Positions 34,054-44,700 of a DNA stretch of 64,000 bases are shown one piece after another. The notes beneath the pieces are model-generated. The model was given only the letters and a program-made list of their open reading frames with translations, was not told where the DNA came from and searched no databases. The stretch is from positions 248,001-312,000 of the forward strand of contig VCJN01000308.1 in assembly GCA_006384855.1 (NCBI GenBank). Reading direction: 5' to 3'. Position 1 is the stretch's first letter. Each line of letters opens with the position of its first letter. This DNA is from Tetraselmis striata. Taxonomy: Eukaryota; Chlorophyta; Chlorodendrophyceae; Chlorodendrales; Chlorodendraceae. Position numbers and translations under genes: made by a program.

Positions 34054-36101
34054 AGCCTACCCGAGATCCCCGCATTATTCAGCTAACGCGGTTGTTGATC
34101 TGCTGTCAAATGACATAGTGGGATCGCGAAGTGGCTGCTGCCGACGAGGACGCACGAGGCGCCGTTTCGCAGCTGCAACCGGGGAGGCGCGACACCTTGG
34201 TCGACTCCAAGCTAAGGCACGAGTACAACTTCGATTCCGACCTGGTCAGGGATTGCAGTGTGGAGGAGCACCAAGCCCTGGATAGCGAAATAACGGTGAG
34301 ACTCCTCGACCCGGGCTGTCTGTGAAATATACCTTAAAAGCACTACGTTTGCCGAATCAGCCGAGTTGCGTGCATCAATATATAGACTGTCGCCGACTCA
34401 AAGTAAAACTTTATAGCAGCAGAGAGCATCCACACCGTCTTCAACCCAGTGTGAATCTTCGGAAGTTGCTAGCTCACAACGTGGCATGCGGCCTGTGGCC
34501 GTCTAATTTGCAGGCGCTGCACGCGAAGGGAAGGCTGCACTACGGGCTGGATGTCGCCGGGATCGTGGCGGCGGCGGCCGACGACGCCTTAAGCGCTTCG
34601 TCACCTGAAGCTGTCGGGATTGATGGCAGGCCGCTGGCGAATTACATTGAGGTCGAACGGGCGTCTCTCATCGACAGTCTACACTCTTCTTTTTCCAGTC
34701 CAAGTTCGTGGTCCGAGACGGCAGGCGGCGAGGGTACAGGAATAAAATGCGACAAGGCTGCTTCTTATTCCCGGCCGAAAGGTATGCTGGCACAATATAA
34801 TTTCGATGCATGAACATCTAGAGGCCTGAATATTTCTTTGGCGTGTTGTCTTCCTTACCGCCCCCCAGAGATGAATGCAAGCTCTCAATATGTGGTTCTA
34901 CTGCTCTGCTCTGCTGCTGATTGATTTGTTAGGAAAAACTAGAGGGAGCCTCCTTTTTGAGATGACGGAGTCGCAGCTTCAGGCGGCGGCGGTCACCAAA
35001 GCGCAGCGCGAAAGACATTTGATCAACTCGGCGACGGACATGGTCGCCAAGGAGGACTGGGTCAGAAGTGCCATGGAATGGCCTGAGCATCAATGCGTCG
35101 GCTTCACCAAGGAGAAGGCACGGCCGGACTATGGCCAAACGAAGACGCCCGTGGCCGAGTCGCGCCGATATACAATTGCAGGTGCAATCACGCCAGCAGC
35201 GACCGATGATGCCCCGGAAGCCCCACCTCGGGAGGTGAAACCGCGAGCAGGACGGAGGGCGTCCTCCCCAGCAGTCGCCCTTCGGTGTGGCAGCACTAGC
35301 AAGCCTGTCTACAGAGCGAGAGAAACGGAGGCGCGCCCGTCCTGCGGCAATCTGAGCGTTCATTCGAGCGTTAAGTCCGCACCAGGCGTCGCTACAGACT
35401 TGAGCAGCCAGTGCCACCACGGAGGCTGCACAGCCGGGCGGCCCGGGTCGAGTTCAGGAGCTGATAACGATGCTTTGGATAAGGAGTTGCCGCCTCGTGC
35501 GGCGCCGCTGCAAACGGCTCCCGGACATCTGGACGTCAATAACATGGCCCTGGATGGCAAGGCTGGTGGCACCGCCACTCGCCCCGCGCCGCACCGCATA
35601 GGCAGTGATCCCCTGCCCCAGCCCCGGAGGTCGGACACCAGCCAGTCGCTTGGCAGGAACAAGGTCAATTTCGTGACGCATCAGACCGGCAAGACCAGCA
35701 ACAGTCCCGAACGGAAGCAGAGTCGGCCTCCCATCATAGTTTTCCTTCAACTGGCATCCGGGACGCTGCCACAGCTGGGCGCCTCCGCCAAGCTCCAGGC
35801 ACAGCCCCACAGGCACCCCAGAAGCAGCGCATGCCCCAGTCTCCCTCGTCGAGAGGATGAGAGACGTTCAAGGACGAGCGCTGGCGTCACGCAGCTGCCT
35901 TCTTCATCATATTCGCCGCCGTCCGCCTCCAGGAGGCTCGCTACGGAGTCGCTGGCAAAGCATGGGAACAGGGCGAAGCCCCTCGGGCCGCGTGGGGCGG
36001 CAGCTGGGGCCAAGGGCCATCTGCACTGCGGCCGCGCCCAACACGCCCTGCCTGCCATTGGCGGCATTTGCGGATCCGCGCTGAGTATGGGAGCCAGGTG
36101 A
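33465..36101 (+). CDS. Orphan Ser/Pro/Arg-rich protein, family copy B (4 exons)
   Basis: Exons 33465-34010, 34119-34295, 34514-34781 and 34933-36101 give about 719 residues. Donors are CAG|gtcctc, ACG|gtgaga and AAAG|gtatgc, acceptors acatag, ttgcag and gttag; phases 0, 0, 1 match copy A exactly. The start at MPGSELPAGG matches MPESEFSAGG of copy A, though the frame is open from 33414. Blocks FRTNFFSSLV, ERLVGAQQVAD, SKLRHEYNFDSDLV, ALHAKGRL, GLDVAGIVAA, IEVERASLIDSLH, ESQLQAAAVTKAQRE and LPAIGG are near-identical between copies, while the Ser/Arg/Pro-rich stretches of exons 1 and 4 have diverged. Both copies are open over more than 700 codons, which argues that the protein is maintained. Intron 1 contains a C32 tract (34021-34052). 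No known domain. Function unknown. Confidence 0.75.
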
Positions 36102-36439
36102 TGCCGCGGTTGGCACAACAATCACAATGCCTAGTCAAACATTCAGCTACCAGCTCTCTTGTGTTACGGCTCCAAGGCAGCAAGTGTTTATCAACTGTAG
36201 GTACTGATCATTTAGATTGTAATACATATATTGCTTTACATGGTGTCCCTGTGCACAAACACCGCACACGTGGCCAAATTGCATTTGTATATTGTGTTTT
36301 TGGGGTGCCACTATCGGCGCATCCCTCCTTCCATTCCCCACGATCATGCGCCGAGACAACTGCTGCCGGGAGTGAGGTGCCCGGCGTCATGTCCGCGTTC
36401 CCGGAGTGTCCTCAGGATGCTCTAGCTAGCTAGGGAGGG

Positions 36440-37690
36440 TGGCATGCAGAGGTCCGGCCCCCGCAACTCCGCGACCGCCACATGCATGAGCAACCCAAGG
36501 GGTTATGGGGGGGGGGGGGGGGGGGGGGGGGTGCGCCACATGGTAGCTGTAGTGCGAGCTGGGATACCGGCGCACCGCACACGGCGCCGCTTTGTGCCGC
36601 GGCTCCAGGGAGCGCACGGGCAGGCCGCCTGCCGCTTTTGCCGGGGGCCTCAGGTACAGGAATAAAAGTCGATTCCAAGGCTGCTTCTTATTCCCGGCCG
36701 AAAGGTATGCTGCAATGGTTCAATAATAATTTTCGACACACATCAACATATAAGAGGCTGAATATTTCTGTGGCGTGTTGTTTTTATTTCCGCCCCCCAG
36801 AGATGAATGCAAGCCCTAAATATGTGGTTCTACGGAAAGTGTCATGCAGAGGCCCAGCCCCCGGTCCTACGACCGTCCCATGCACTAGGACGTACCGGGC
36901 TTGCCTGGTCAGCGCTGGTGGTCGTCTGTTCGCGCGCATACGAGTACAGGTGGTCATCATCTTTTCTGCATGGTCGCTGTAGTCAATAATTACAATGGGC
37001 GCTATATATAGAGCAGCAGAGGTAGCCCTGCTGAAGATGTGACGTTTGGGCTGCCGCCGGTCGCACGACGAATCCCACCCCCACTCAGAACCCGCTCCTC
37101 CCCGGGCGCAGGGTGGCCCGCCAGAGTAGCGCGTAGATACACACCTCACCCAGGCCCCGCGCTCCCACAGCGCCTGCCGGCGGCATGCTTGGTGTTCCTA
37201 CTGGCGCTGTGCGTGGGGTTGGACTTGCTGGTCACCGACATGAGCGACCTCGCCGGGGCGGCAGCTGCGGGCACGGGCGGCGGCGAGCCCGCGCGCGTCA
37301 CGATCCGACTCACGCAGCCACTGCCGAGTGCCCTGCGCGCTGCCTGGAGGGCCGGGCCGGCTTATCCTGCGGCACCGACGCCGTCCGCGTGGCACGATAA
37401 CGTGGTGAAGCACCCCGAGGGGGCGGGGTCCTCTCGGCGGGTATGGGCAGCGGGACGCATCGACAGACGGCTCGGCGCCTCGTCTCGATAGCTATAGTTC
37501 GGACAGAGGGGGGGGGGGGGGGGGTGCGCCACATGGTAGCTGTAGTGCGAGCTGGGATACCGGAGCTGGGACACACGGCGCCGCTTTGTGCCACGGCTCC
37601 AGGGAGCGCACGGGCAGCCGCCTGCCGCTTTTGCCGGGCGCCTCAGGCCGCCTGCTGCCGGAGAAAGACTGCGCTCCCCTGCAGTATGCG
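36440..37690 (+). repeat. Local duplications including a fragment of copy B
   Basis: 36653-36833 is a near copy of 34737-34904, the end of exon 3 and most of intron 3 of family copy B (GGCTGCTTCTTATTCCCGGC, ATGAATGCAAG, ATATGTGGTTCTAC). A second unit beginning GTGCGCCACATGGTAGCTGT and ending CTGCCGCTTTTGCCGGG occurs at about 36531-36653 and 37523-37645, each time preceded by a G tract. A third, CATGCAGAGG followed by CAGCCCC or CGGCCCC, occurs at 36442 and 36843. Confidence 0.7.
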
Positions 37691-37833
37691 TAATTGTGTA
37701 CACCTGCGACAGTAGCGAGCAGCAGAAACCCTTGGCACAGAGCATGGGGGACCACTGGGTGTGCAAGTCGTGCGAGGCATCCGTCCTGGGGCTGCGGCAC
37801 CAGCATGCACACAGCCCGTCGTGCTGCGAGTAA
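37039..37833 (+). CDS. Uncertain coding stretch with hydrophobic segment and Cys/His tail
   Basis: Two plus-strand open frames have protein-like composition: 37039-37491, with a hydrophobic helix LVFLLALCVGLDLLV followed by an Ala/Gly/Pro region, and 37588-37833, whose end reads MGDHWVCKSCEASVLGLRHQ and HSPSCCE and has the Cys/His spacing of a small metal site. Neither has a convincing ATG and a G tract separates them. A TATA-like CTATATATAG lies at about 37000. They may be exons of one gene or chance ORFs in the duplicated region. Confidence 0.2.
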
Positions 37834-38272
37834 GAGCGACTATTTCTCGTCACTCCTTGGTTTCCCGCCCCTATGCTGGAAATGGGCGGGGCGCAGGCGG
37901 TTGATGATGCTGTTGCTGTATCGCTTCTGCCTATGACTACATCGCTGGACCATGGACTCATTGGCCGTCCGACTGATTTGATCCCAGGTCCACCGCTCTA
38001 CTTGCTTTGCAATGGATGAGGGCAAATTCATCGTTTGCAGCAATGCTAGGAGTTTGTATACCATCCAACATGTCTAGGGGTACTCCTAATGTCCACCCGT
38101 TTATTATTGTCTGGAAGTTTGCCTACATCCTTAGTGACGAGTGATAGCAGGGAGCTTGCGGCAGGCACTTGCTTCACATTTGCATATACTTGGGCACTGC
38201 TACGGTACTGCCACTAGCTAGTGATGGCGCTCATGCCACTTCCCTCGCTGCGACAGCAGACACTGCCAGCTT

Positions 38273-39047
38273 TCATGTCATCTCCGACTGCTCCGCCGGC
38301 GCCGAGCGCGGCGCCACTGTGCGCTGCATGATGGCGCTCCTCAGGGCGTCCACGTGCAGCGCCCGCGTGACAGGCCTGGAGACGCCCAGCCGTGTGAGGA
38401 GCTCCGCCTGCATCTCGCCGTGGCTCAGCACCTCCACGGGCGCCACCCGCACGCTCGCGGGGTGCTCGATCTGGGCGCGGCGGGCGTGCTCCTCGTACCA
38501 GTCCACATAGCGCTCCGCCGCGCGTTGCTTCACCTCGCGCTGCAGGCGCGCAGCGCCAATCAGACAGCTCCAAGAGGCCACCCCCGGCATCCCCCGGTCC
38601 AGCAGCGTAAACTTGGGGTATATGTCGTCCCAGTGGCCGTCATGCTGGAAGACGCTCCCGTCGTGGTCCAGCCAGTAGCACGAGTTGCCGGTGACCTGCA
38701 TGAAGGACCGCACCACACCCGCCTTGTCCCGCTGCAGCACTACAAACTTGGTGTCGGGCCAGCGCTCAAGGACGCGCCCCACGTGCAGCAGCCAGGCGCA
38801 GTGCACGCTTGCCCCCATGGCCGCGCCGTCCGACTTGAGCTGCGCGACGAGCGCCCGCAGCAGGGGGCCAGCGAGTGGCGGGTGTCAGGTACGGCGTCAC
38901 GCTGTTCTCGTGGACCTTGTGGCTGGGCAACTCTGCCTGCAGCTGCAGCAGCGCCGCCAGGGACTGCGTCCCGCAGCGCCCTGTGCCGAGCCCGATCACC
39001 AGTGGCTTGGCCATGTTGGCCGCCTCCTCCCGGATGGTGAGGCGCAT
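38273..39047 (-). CDS. P-loop sulfotransferase-like protein, frame broken once
   Basis: Starting at Met 39047 (or 39014), the N-terminus LVIGLGTGRCGTQSL is the 5'-PSB loop that binds the sulfate donor PAPS in sulfotransferases. A later VVLQRDKAGVVRSF contains the arginine of the 3'-phosphate site, and a WDDIYPKF region and a C-terminal helix bundle follow to the stop at 38273. Between PYLTPATRW and LLRALVAQLK the frame shifts by one base within a run of five Gs on the plus strand (38863-38867). This may be a homopolymer error, a true frameshift, or a 61-nt GT-AG intron starting after ENS. A GT-AG intron upstream could also join the protein to the histidine phosphatase before it. The acceptor molecule cannot be predicted. 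Confidence 0.72.
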
Positions 39048-39109
39048 GTGGGGCGCTGGTGGTGTGAGGTGCGGATGCTGCGAAGGGTCGACTAGCCAGC
39101 TCAGTCTTG

Positions 39110-39922
39110 TTACCAGACAGCAGTTGCATAGCAATGATGTGAGCAGGATTTGCAGACGCTCGCAGAATGCCAGCGACGCACATTCGTGGGGTTTCGGGGT
39201 ATGAGACGTACAGTTTGCAGGTAAGCCTCCATCTCGTCAACGCGAAGCAGCGCGCCACCGAGGAACGGCACACGCTGTGCCTCCCCGCGCAGGCCTCGCA
39301 GCTCGCTCAGCACAGCGAGCACGTGAAAATCCGACGCGACGACAACGCTAAGGAGGCCACCGTACCGGTGGACGTTGCGGCCCAGCCGCACACAGGCGAG
39401 CCAGTCCGTAAGCAGGTGCGGGACGATCTGCTGCGGGGGAGTCAGCACGCTAGATGGCAGTGTGGGGTCGCGGCACAGCCACCGCTCCATCAGGGTCTCC
39501 CACCCCAGCGTCTGCTTGGCGTACTCGAACTCGAGGCCCGGGCGCCCTCCGCGCCACTCGATGGCGGTGCCGCGTGATGCCATCCCTGGCAGGCAGCATA
39601 GCGTCGGCCGTAGGCCGCCGCTCGAGGCCACTGCGCCCTCCACGATGGCTCGCGCCGTCTGGCGCGTCCGGGGCACGCCCCACGCCGCAACAGGCCCAGG
39701 ACGCGGCAATCCGTGACAGGCCCACGCGTTCCGTGCGTCTGCCAGACCCTCGTCGCTGGCTGGAAGCGCGTCTCTCTCGTTTCGATCGAGGTCCGCCACA
39801 GCCACAGAGGGGCGCTCCGCATGCCGCAGAAGGAGCACATACGCCCCCAAGTCATCCGGGCCGCCACCGTCGGCAGCTGCGAGGGCCTCCGCCAGCTGAG
39901 GAAATAAGTCTAGCGGTTCCAT
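39110..39922 (-). CDS. Histidine phosphatase superfamily (branch 1) protein
   Basis: The single-exon frame encodes 270 residues. LLLRHAERPS contains the catalytic RHxE/RHAE signature, with the nucleophilic histidine about residue 33; GVPRTRQTA supplies the second conserved arginine; and SDFHVLAVLSEL near the C-terminus carries the second catalytic histidine context. This is the plan of phosphoglycerate-mutase-like/SixA-like phosphatases, and the substrate is unknown. The last 33 codons (after AYLQT) are atypical and overlap a good donor, GTACGT at 39211-39206. Using it with the acceptor ttcgcag at 39084-39078 removes the stop and continues in frame into the sulfotransferase. The separate gene and the fusion are both possible. 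Confidence 0.78.
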   Translation of the reverse strand: MEPLDLFPQLAEALAAADGGGPDDLGAYVLLLRHAERPSVAVADLDRNERDALPASDEGLADARNAWACHGLPRPGPVAAWGVPRTRQTARAIVEGAVASSGGLRPTLCCLPGMASRGTAIEWRGGRPGLEFEYAKQTLGWETLMERWLCRDPTLPSSVLTPPQQIVPHLLTDWLACVRLGRNVHRYGGLLSVVVASDFHVLAVLSELRGLRGEAQRVPFLGGALLRVDEMEAYLQTVRLIPRNPTNVRRWHSASVCKSCSHHCYATAVW

Positions 39923-41746
39923 GCTGCGTATGCATGTATGTTTTATGCGCTGTGTCTGTCCACCCCGGCCACTGCTGTTGGTCGCGACGTCGCGCGCCTC
40001 TTATCGTTCTCGCCAACATCATGTTGTATAGTCCACGAGCATCCCAACAAAGCGGAATATAATACAATACTATCTATCGGCGCAAAAGTATGTAGACTCC
40101 GACACACTATAATTTACGAATGGCTACGCGCAAGGTTGGCGCTGCTCAATACTGGAAGCTGATGATGAGAGGGCTCGAGCCGCCATCCTTGGATGGCCCA
40201 AAGCTTCCGTGACAGTCCACAACATCGGGACTCGCAAGCAGTTGCAATATCTATCACATGCCGCAGACGACGCCGCCGCTGCATGAAAATATCATTATCC
40301 AGTGTCGACATATAGCAGGGATAGTGTTGGTCACCTTAAACTTAGGAGGACTCTCTCTTTATAGTCAGCCTCCTAGAGTCAGCGGCAAGGAGACATGGCT
40401 GTTAATTAATGGTCGCACATTACATGACCCAATTGCCGTCGCGGGCCTCCCTCACGACTACTACGGGAAATGGAGAACAATTCGCGGCACCGCCGATGCC
40501 GGAAACAATAGAGGTGCGCCGCCGACCGCCGCGGATGAAGGGTCGCCTGCCGCGCGCCTACATCAAGACAGGCTTGGATCCCTTCGTGGTGGGCGTGCAC
40601 GCTCGTAGTGGAGGGCATTGTTGGGGCATGGGTGGTGGGCCTCGACGACTATGCGCTGCGGATCCATACACGCGCTCGTCGTGTGGCCGATGTCGCGGCC
40701 GCTCAGTAAAAACCAAATTCAAATTTTTATATGTAGCTGGCCCGGATGCTGGCTACGCCGGAGAGATATATTGTATGGTATTGTATCCCCCCGGGGGGGG
40801 GGGGGGGGGGGGTGTATGAGAGCAGCATGATCGCCTTGCTTTGACTGGCGCAAAACTTGCCACCACCCACCACACGCATTTGCCATCTCCTCGTCTGCAG
40901 GGCATCCGCACCCGGTTCTAACAGTGCTGCCGGCACGCCTCATCACATCACGTCATACACTGCCCGCAAGACATCCTGCCACGGCCTGTGGCCCATCTCT
41001 CCACCGCCCCAACGCAAGTGAAGGACGGCGCGTTGACTGAGCTGCGCAGAAAGCCCGTGAGGCCAACAGAACAGTCTTGCTGTTTAAAGTAAGGTTTCAC
41101 AATTCCCCGGCAACCGGAGATGATTGGATGCCCTATGAACCGATGCGGTATTCACCACTGATGCAGCATTGTATGCTGACTGAACGATTCAAACATATCT
41201 CGACCTTGCCAGCATACATTGCTGCCAAGGCGAGCCACCCGCAAAGGTTTCCGCAGTGAATCCGATGACTCAGATTCATCAGAGCAGGGTGGAATGTGAG
41301 GATATATGATATACCCTCACTAGCCCTAATCATCATAGCATATTACGCGCGTAGCGCGCGCCCATATGCTATATCAGGCACGCCTCAAAGGACAGTGGAG
41401 TGTCGCGCAGAGGCCACCTGTCCTGCGTGCCTCTGAGAAAGAGGCCCAGACCCAATGCACCATACCGTCATGGGCCCAGCACGCGGCGTTACAAGCGGCG
41501 GAGCGCTGCGCCAATGCGGAGGAGCGCAGGCACGCGCTGTCGACCGGGGCGCATCAGAGGCTTGCGGCTCCAGCTAGGTAGGCTGGCCGGATGGGGGTGG
41601 GGTGGGGGGAGCAGGGGCGGGAAGGCGCGGTGGGATGGGATGGGCTGGACCCGGGGGGGGTGGGGAGGGGTGTCATGTTGATGGGTGGGCAGCTTAAATG
41701 GAAAGAAAAGGGACGGAGGGGGGGGGGGGGGGGGGGATTGCCGGCC
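39923..41746. other. Intergenic region with coding-like scraps
   Basis: No gene model could be supported. Two stretches look protein-like: 40500-40608 plus (RMKGRLPRAYIKTGLDPF) and 41400-41580 plus (ASEKEAQTQC, AALQAAERCANAEERRH, ending APAR before TAG). Both lack joinable neighbours. G tracts lie at 40793-40812 and 41718-41737. Confidence 0.4.
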
Positions 41747-44700
41747 TCACGCCAGCTCGGGACGGACGGGCTGAGAGATGGCGCCCTCCAGGTGCGCCCC
41801 GCTGTCCGCGCAGCAGTGCAGATCGAGCACCACATGCCGGATGTGCGGGGCGTACCACTTGACATGCTCCAGGTGCGCGACATACACAGTCCAACGGCGG
41901 CCGGCCGCAGCGGCGAGCTCCTCCATCTTGGCCGCCGTCGCTGCCACCCACTCCTCCTCCTCCGAGTCCTTCACGTTTTCGTGCACGTGCAGCCAGCCGC
42001 CCGAGCTCTGCGCGGTGAAGGCGTGCCGTGGAGAGGGGGCTCCATTACCACCCGCACCAGCAGAACAAGATTCCAGCCCTCTGTGGTGCTTGGCCATGTG
42101 CTTAAGTGTCGGAAAGGGGGGGGGGGGGTGGGGGGCACCTTGAGGGCAGCCACGGCAGTGGGCCAGCCGCAAGTGCTCGAGGGCAGCAGCCCCAGCAGCA
42201 CGCGGTCCGCCACGCCCGTGGGCGCCACCTGCCGGCAGTCGCCCTGCCGCACCTCGCAGCGCGCCGCGACGCCGTTGGTATCCAGGTTGACGCGCAGCGC
42301 CTCCACGGCATGCGGGTTCCACTCGCAGGCAAACACCTGCCCGTGCCACACGACCGGAACACATGAGATGGAGGGCGGCTTAGCGTGCGGGGTGTCTGAG
42401 GAGCGGCGCCAAGGCGGAAGTCCCCACGTGCGCGTTGCCACTGCGCTGCCTCGGGACACCACGATTCTCGGCCAACGCATACTGTGGATAGAGCCGGCAA
42501 AGCAAGGGGTGCCCAGGAACATCCAAGGGGCACGGGCAATGCACGCGGAGAACGACTCCAGGCGGTTGAATGCTGGACGGGTGGCTGGGTATGGGGGGCA
42601 CCTTGGCGGCGCCTGCGCGGGCGAGGAGTGGCAGTGTGTAGTAGCCGATGCCGGTGAAGAGGTCCACCACCGTCTCGCCCGCGGCGTCCAGGCCGCCCAT
42701 GCGCCCGCGCTCGGTGACGTTGCCGGAGGAGAACATGCACCTGGTGGCATCCAGGCTGAACAGCACGCCGTATTCCTTGTGCGTCGCCCAGCCGTCGGCG
42801 CCCAGCAGCAACTCCGCCTGGCTGTCCCTGTCGCAGCGGTGCAGGCCAGCAGCTCAGTGGGACATTCGCCGGTGGCGGGTGAGGCGCAGAGCAAGCGGTG
42901 GTGATCACCGTTGCCACCATTAAAATCAAAGACATGATGGTCACCAGGCACTGTCATTGCTGTTCTCATACTACGATGCCGACTCCTATAATCACTGGAA
43001 ATTCTGTACTACACTAGAACCATATCTCAATAAGTACCTTAATATCAATACAAGCAAGCCCGTGCCTTTGGGCCCAAGGGCCGCGTTCCCTTCCCCGTGT
43101 GAGGTGTCACGAGGTGGAGTTCCCGAGCACCACGGAGGGTGGCCGATGCTTGCTAGGTGAGTGTCCCACATAGTGGAACTGGTGCGGGGTGTTTAGAGTG
43201 AGCCAGGTGGGCGCACTGGCGACGGGCTGTGTGGCCATCTAGGTGGCCCAGGCCGTGAAATGGTGGGTGAACCCCCCTGTGCCGCAGCAGCAGCGCCCCA
43301 CAAAACACGGAAAGGGTACGCTGTCGGAGAGGAACCGCCAGTAGAGGAATGCCACTTGCTTTATTAATCGACATCGCAGCCAGTCGCCGCGCATAATATC
43401 CGGCATCGCAAGAACCCCAGGCCTGTGCGGGGCATCGCCGGACTGGCCGGCTGGCTGGCTGGATGATCGGCTGGCGCGCTGACTGAGGTATCGCGCGCTG
43501 ACTGAGTTACTGCGGCGGAGCGCGGTTGCCCTCGTTCGCGCCGTCCTCCACGACGTCTTCCTCCGGGGGCTCCAGCAGCCGGATGATCTTGGCGTAGTTC
43601 CTCGCCTTCCCGCGCAGATCGCCCGCCGCTGCGTCCTGCTCCATGAACGCGTAGTCCATGGCGGTCATCCCTTTGCGGCCGGGCGCGGAGGAGATGGCGA
43701 AGGGATCGGCGCCCGCGGCGAGCAGCGCCCGGCACGCGCCTAGCTCCGCCTGCTGTGCCATGCACATCAGCGCCGTCTGCCCGAAGTCGTCCGTCTCGTT
43801 CACGTCCGCGCCGGCCGCCACCGCCGCTGTCACGGCCTCCACGTCGCCGCGCCGCGCGGCCGCCACCAGAGTGCCGGACTCGGTCATTTATACGATCCTT
43901 CGGTAGAAGAAGGCGGTGAGTTAAACGACGGGGAGTCCGACGTCGGTGCTGGGTGGACGACTCGGCTGGACGACTCGGAGAGTCTTCGCTATTTCCCGGC
44001 GGTACAGCCTACAGGGCGGCGGCGATAGCTTTGACGACCGAACTCGGCCTCCGTGCTGTCACCCGCGCACGAATCGGCGCGTGGAACAAGAGGTGCCGCG
44101 CGGCGTGTTCGCGATCTGCAGCGCGCGCATAACCCTCGCCGGTCGCTCAGCAGCTGCTGCCGACGTCATCCAATGCGGTACGTCGAGGATGAACGCGGTC
44201 GGCGACCCTCCACGTCAGCGCGGATATTAATAGAAAATGAACCGCACCGCGTGGAGTAGTTTAAACGATACAATCACTGCAATATCGTCGCCCGCAGCGT
44301 CATCAGTCGCTGATTATTGCGGCCAATAAAGCGACCGAGGTGTAGAGTAGACGCGTCCGAGCATGGGGCTTCTAGGGCCTATGCATAGCATGGCCAGGTT
44401 ATTAAATGAAGTTTAAAATAACATAATGTACATAATAGTGCCACAACCTACCCAAGCTCAAGCACCCCTACAAAACCTATCGTCATGGTCCGTCCGGCCG
44501 CGTGCTGAAATGATGATGACGATAACGACGCCTGGGCGGGGTTCCGAAGTGGGCGGGGTTCCGAAGTGGGCTACCCGTACTGATTTGACGCGATATGCTC
44601 GCCGCCATCGCCGTGTGCCGGACTCGCTCCGAGACGGCATCATCCAGCACCAGATCGGAACCGCGTGGCAAGTCGCAATACACATCACAACTCAATTAAC

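Noticed and set aside
38354-39040. 228-codon plus-strand ORF
   Set aside because: Antisense shadow of the sulfotransferase, which has the PAPS-binding motif; the plus frame is Arg/His/Pro-rich without family features.
41591-42904. 437-codon plus-strand ORF
   Set aside because: Antisense to TYW2 exons 13-15; created by GC-rich codon bias.
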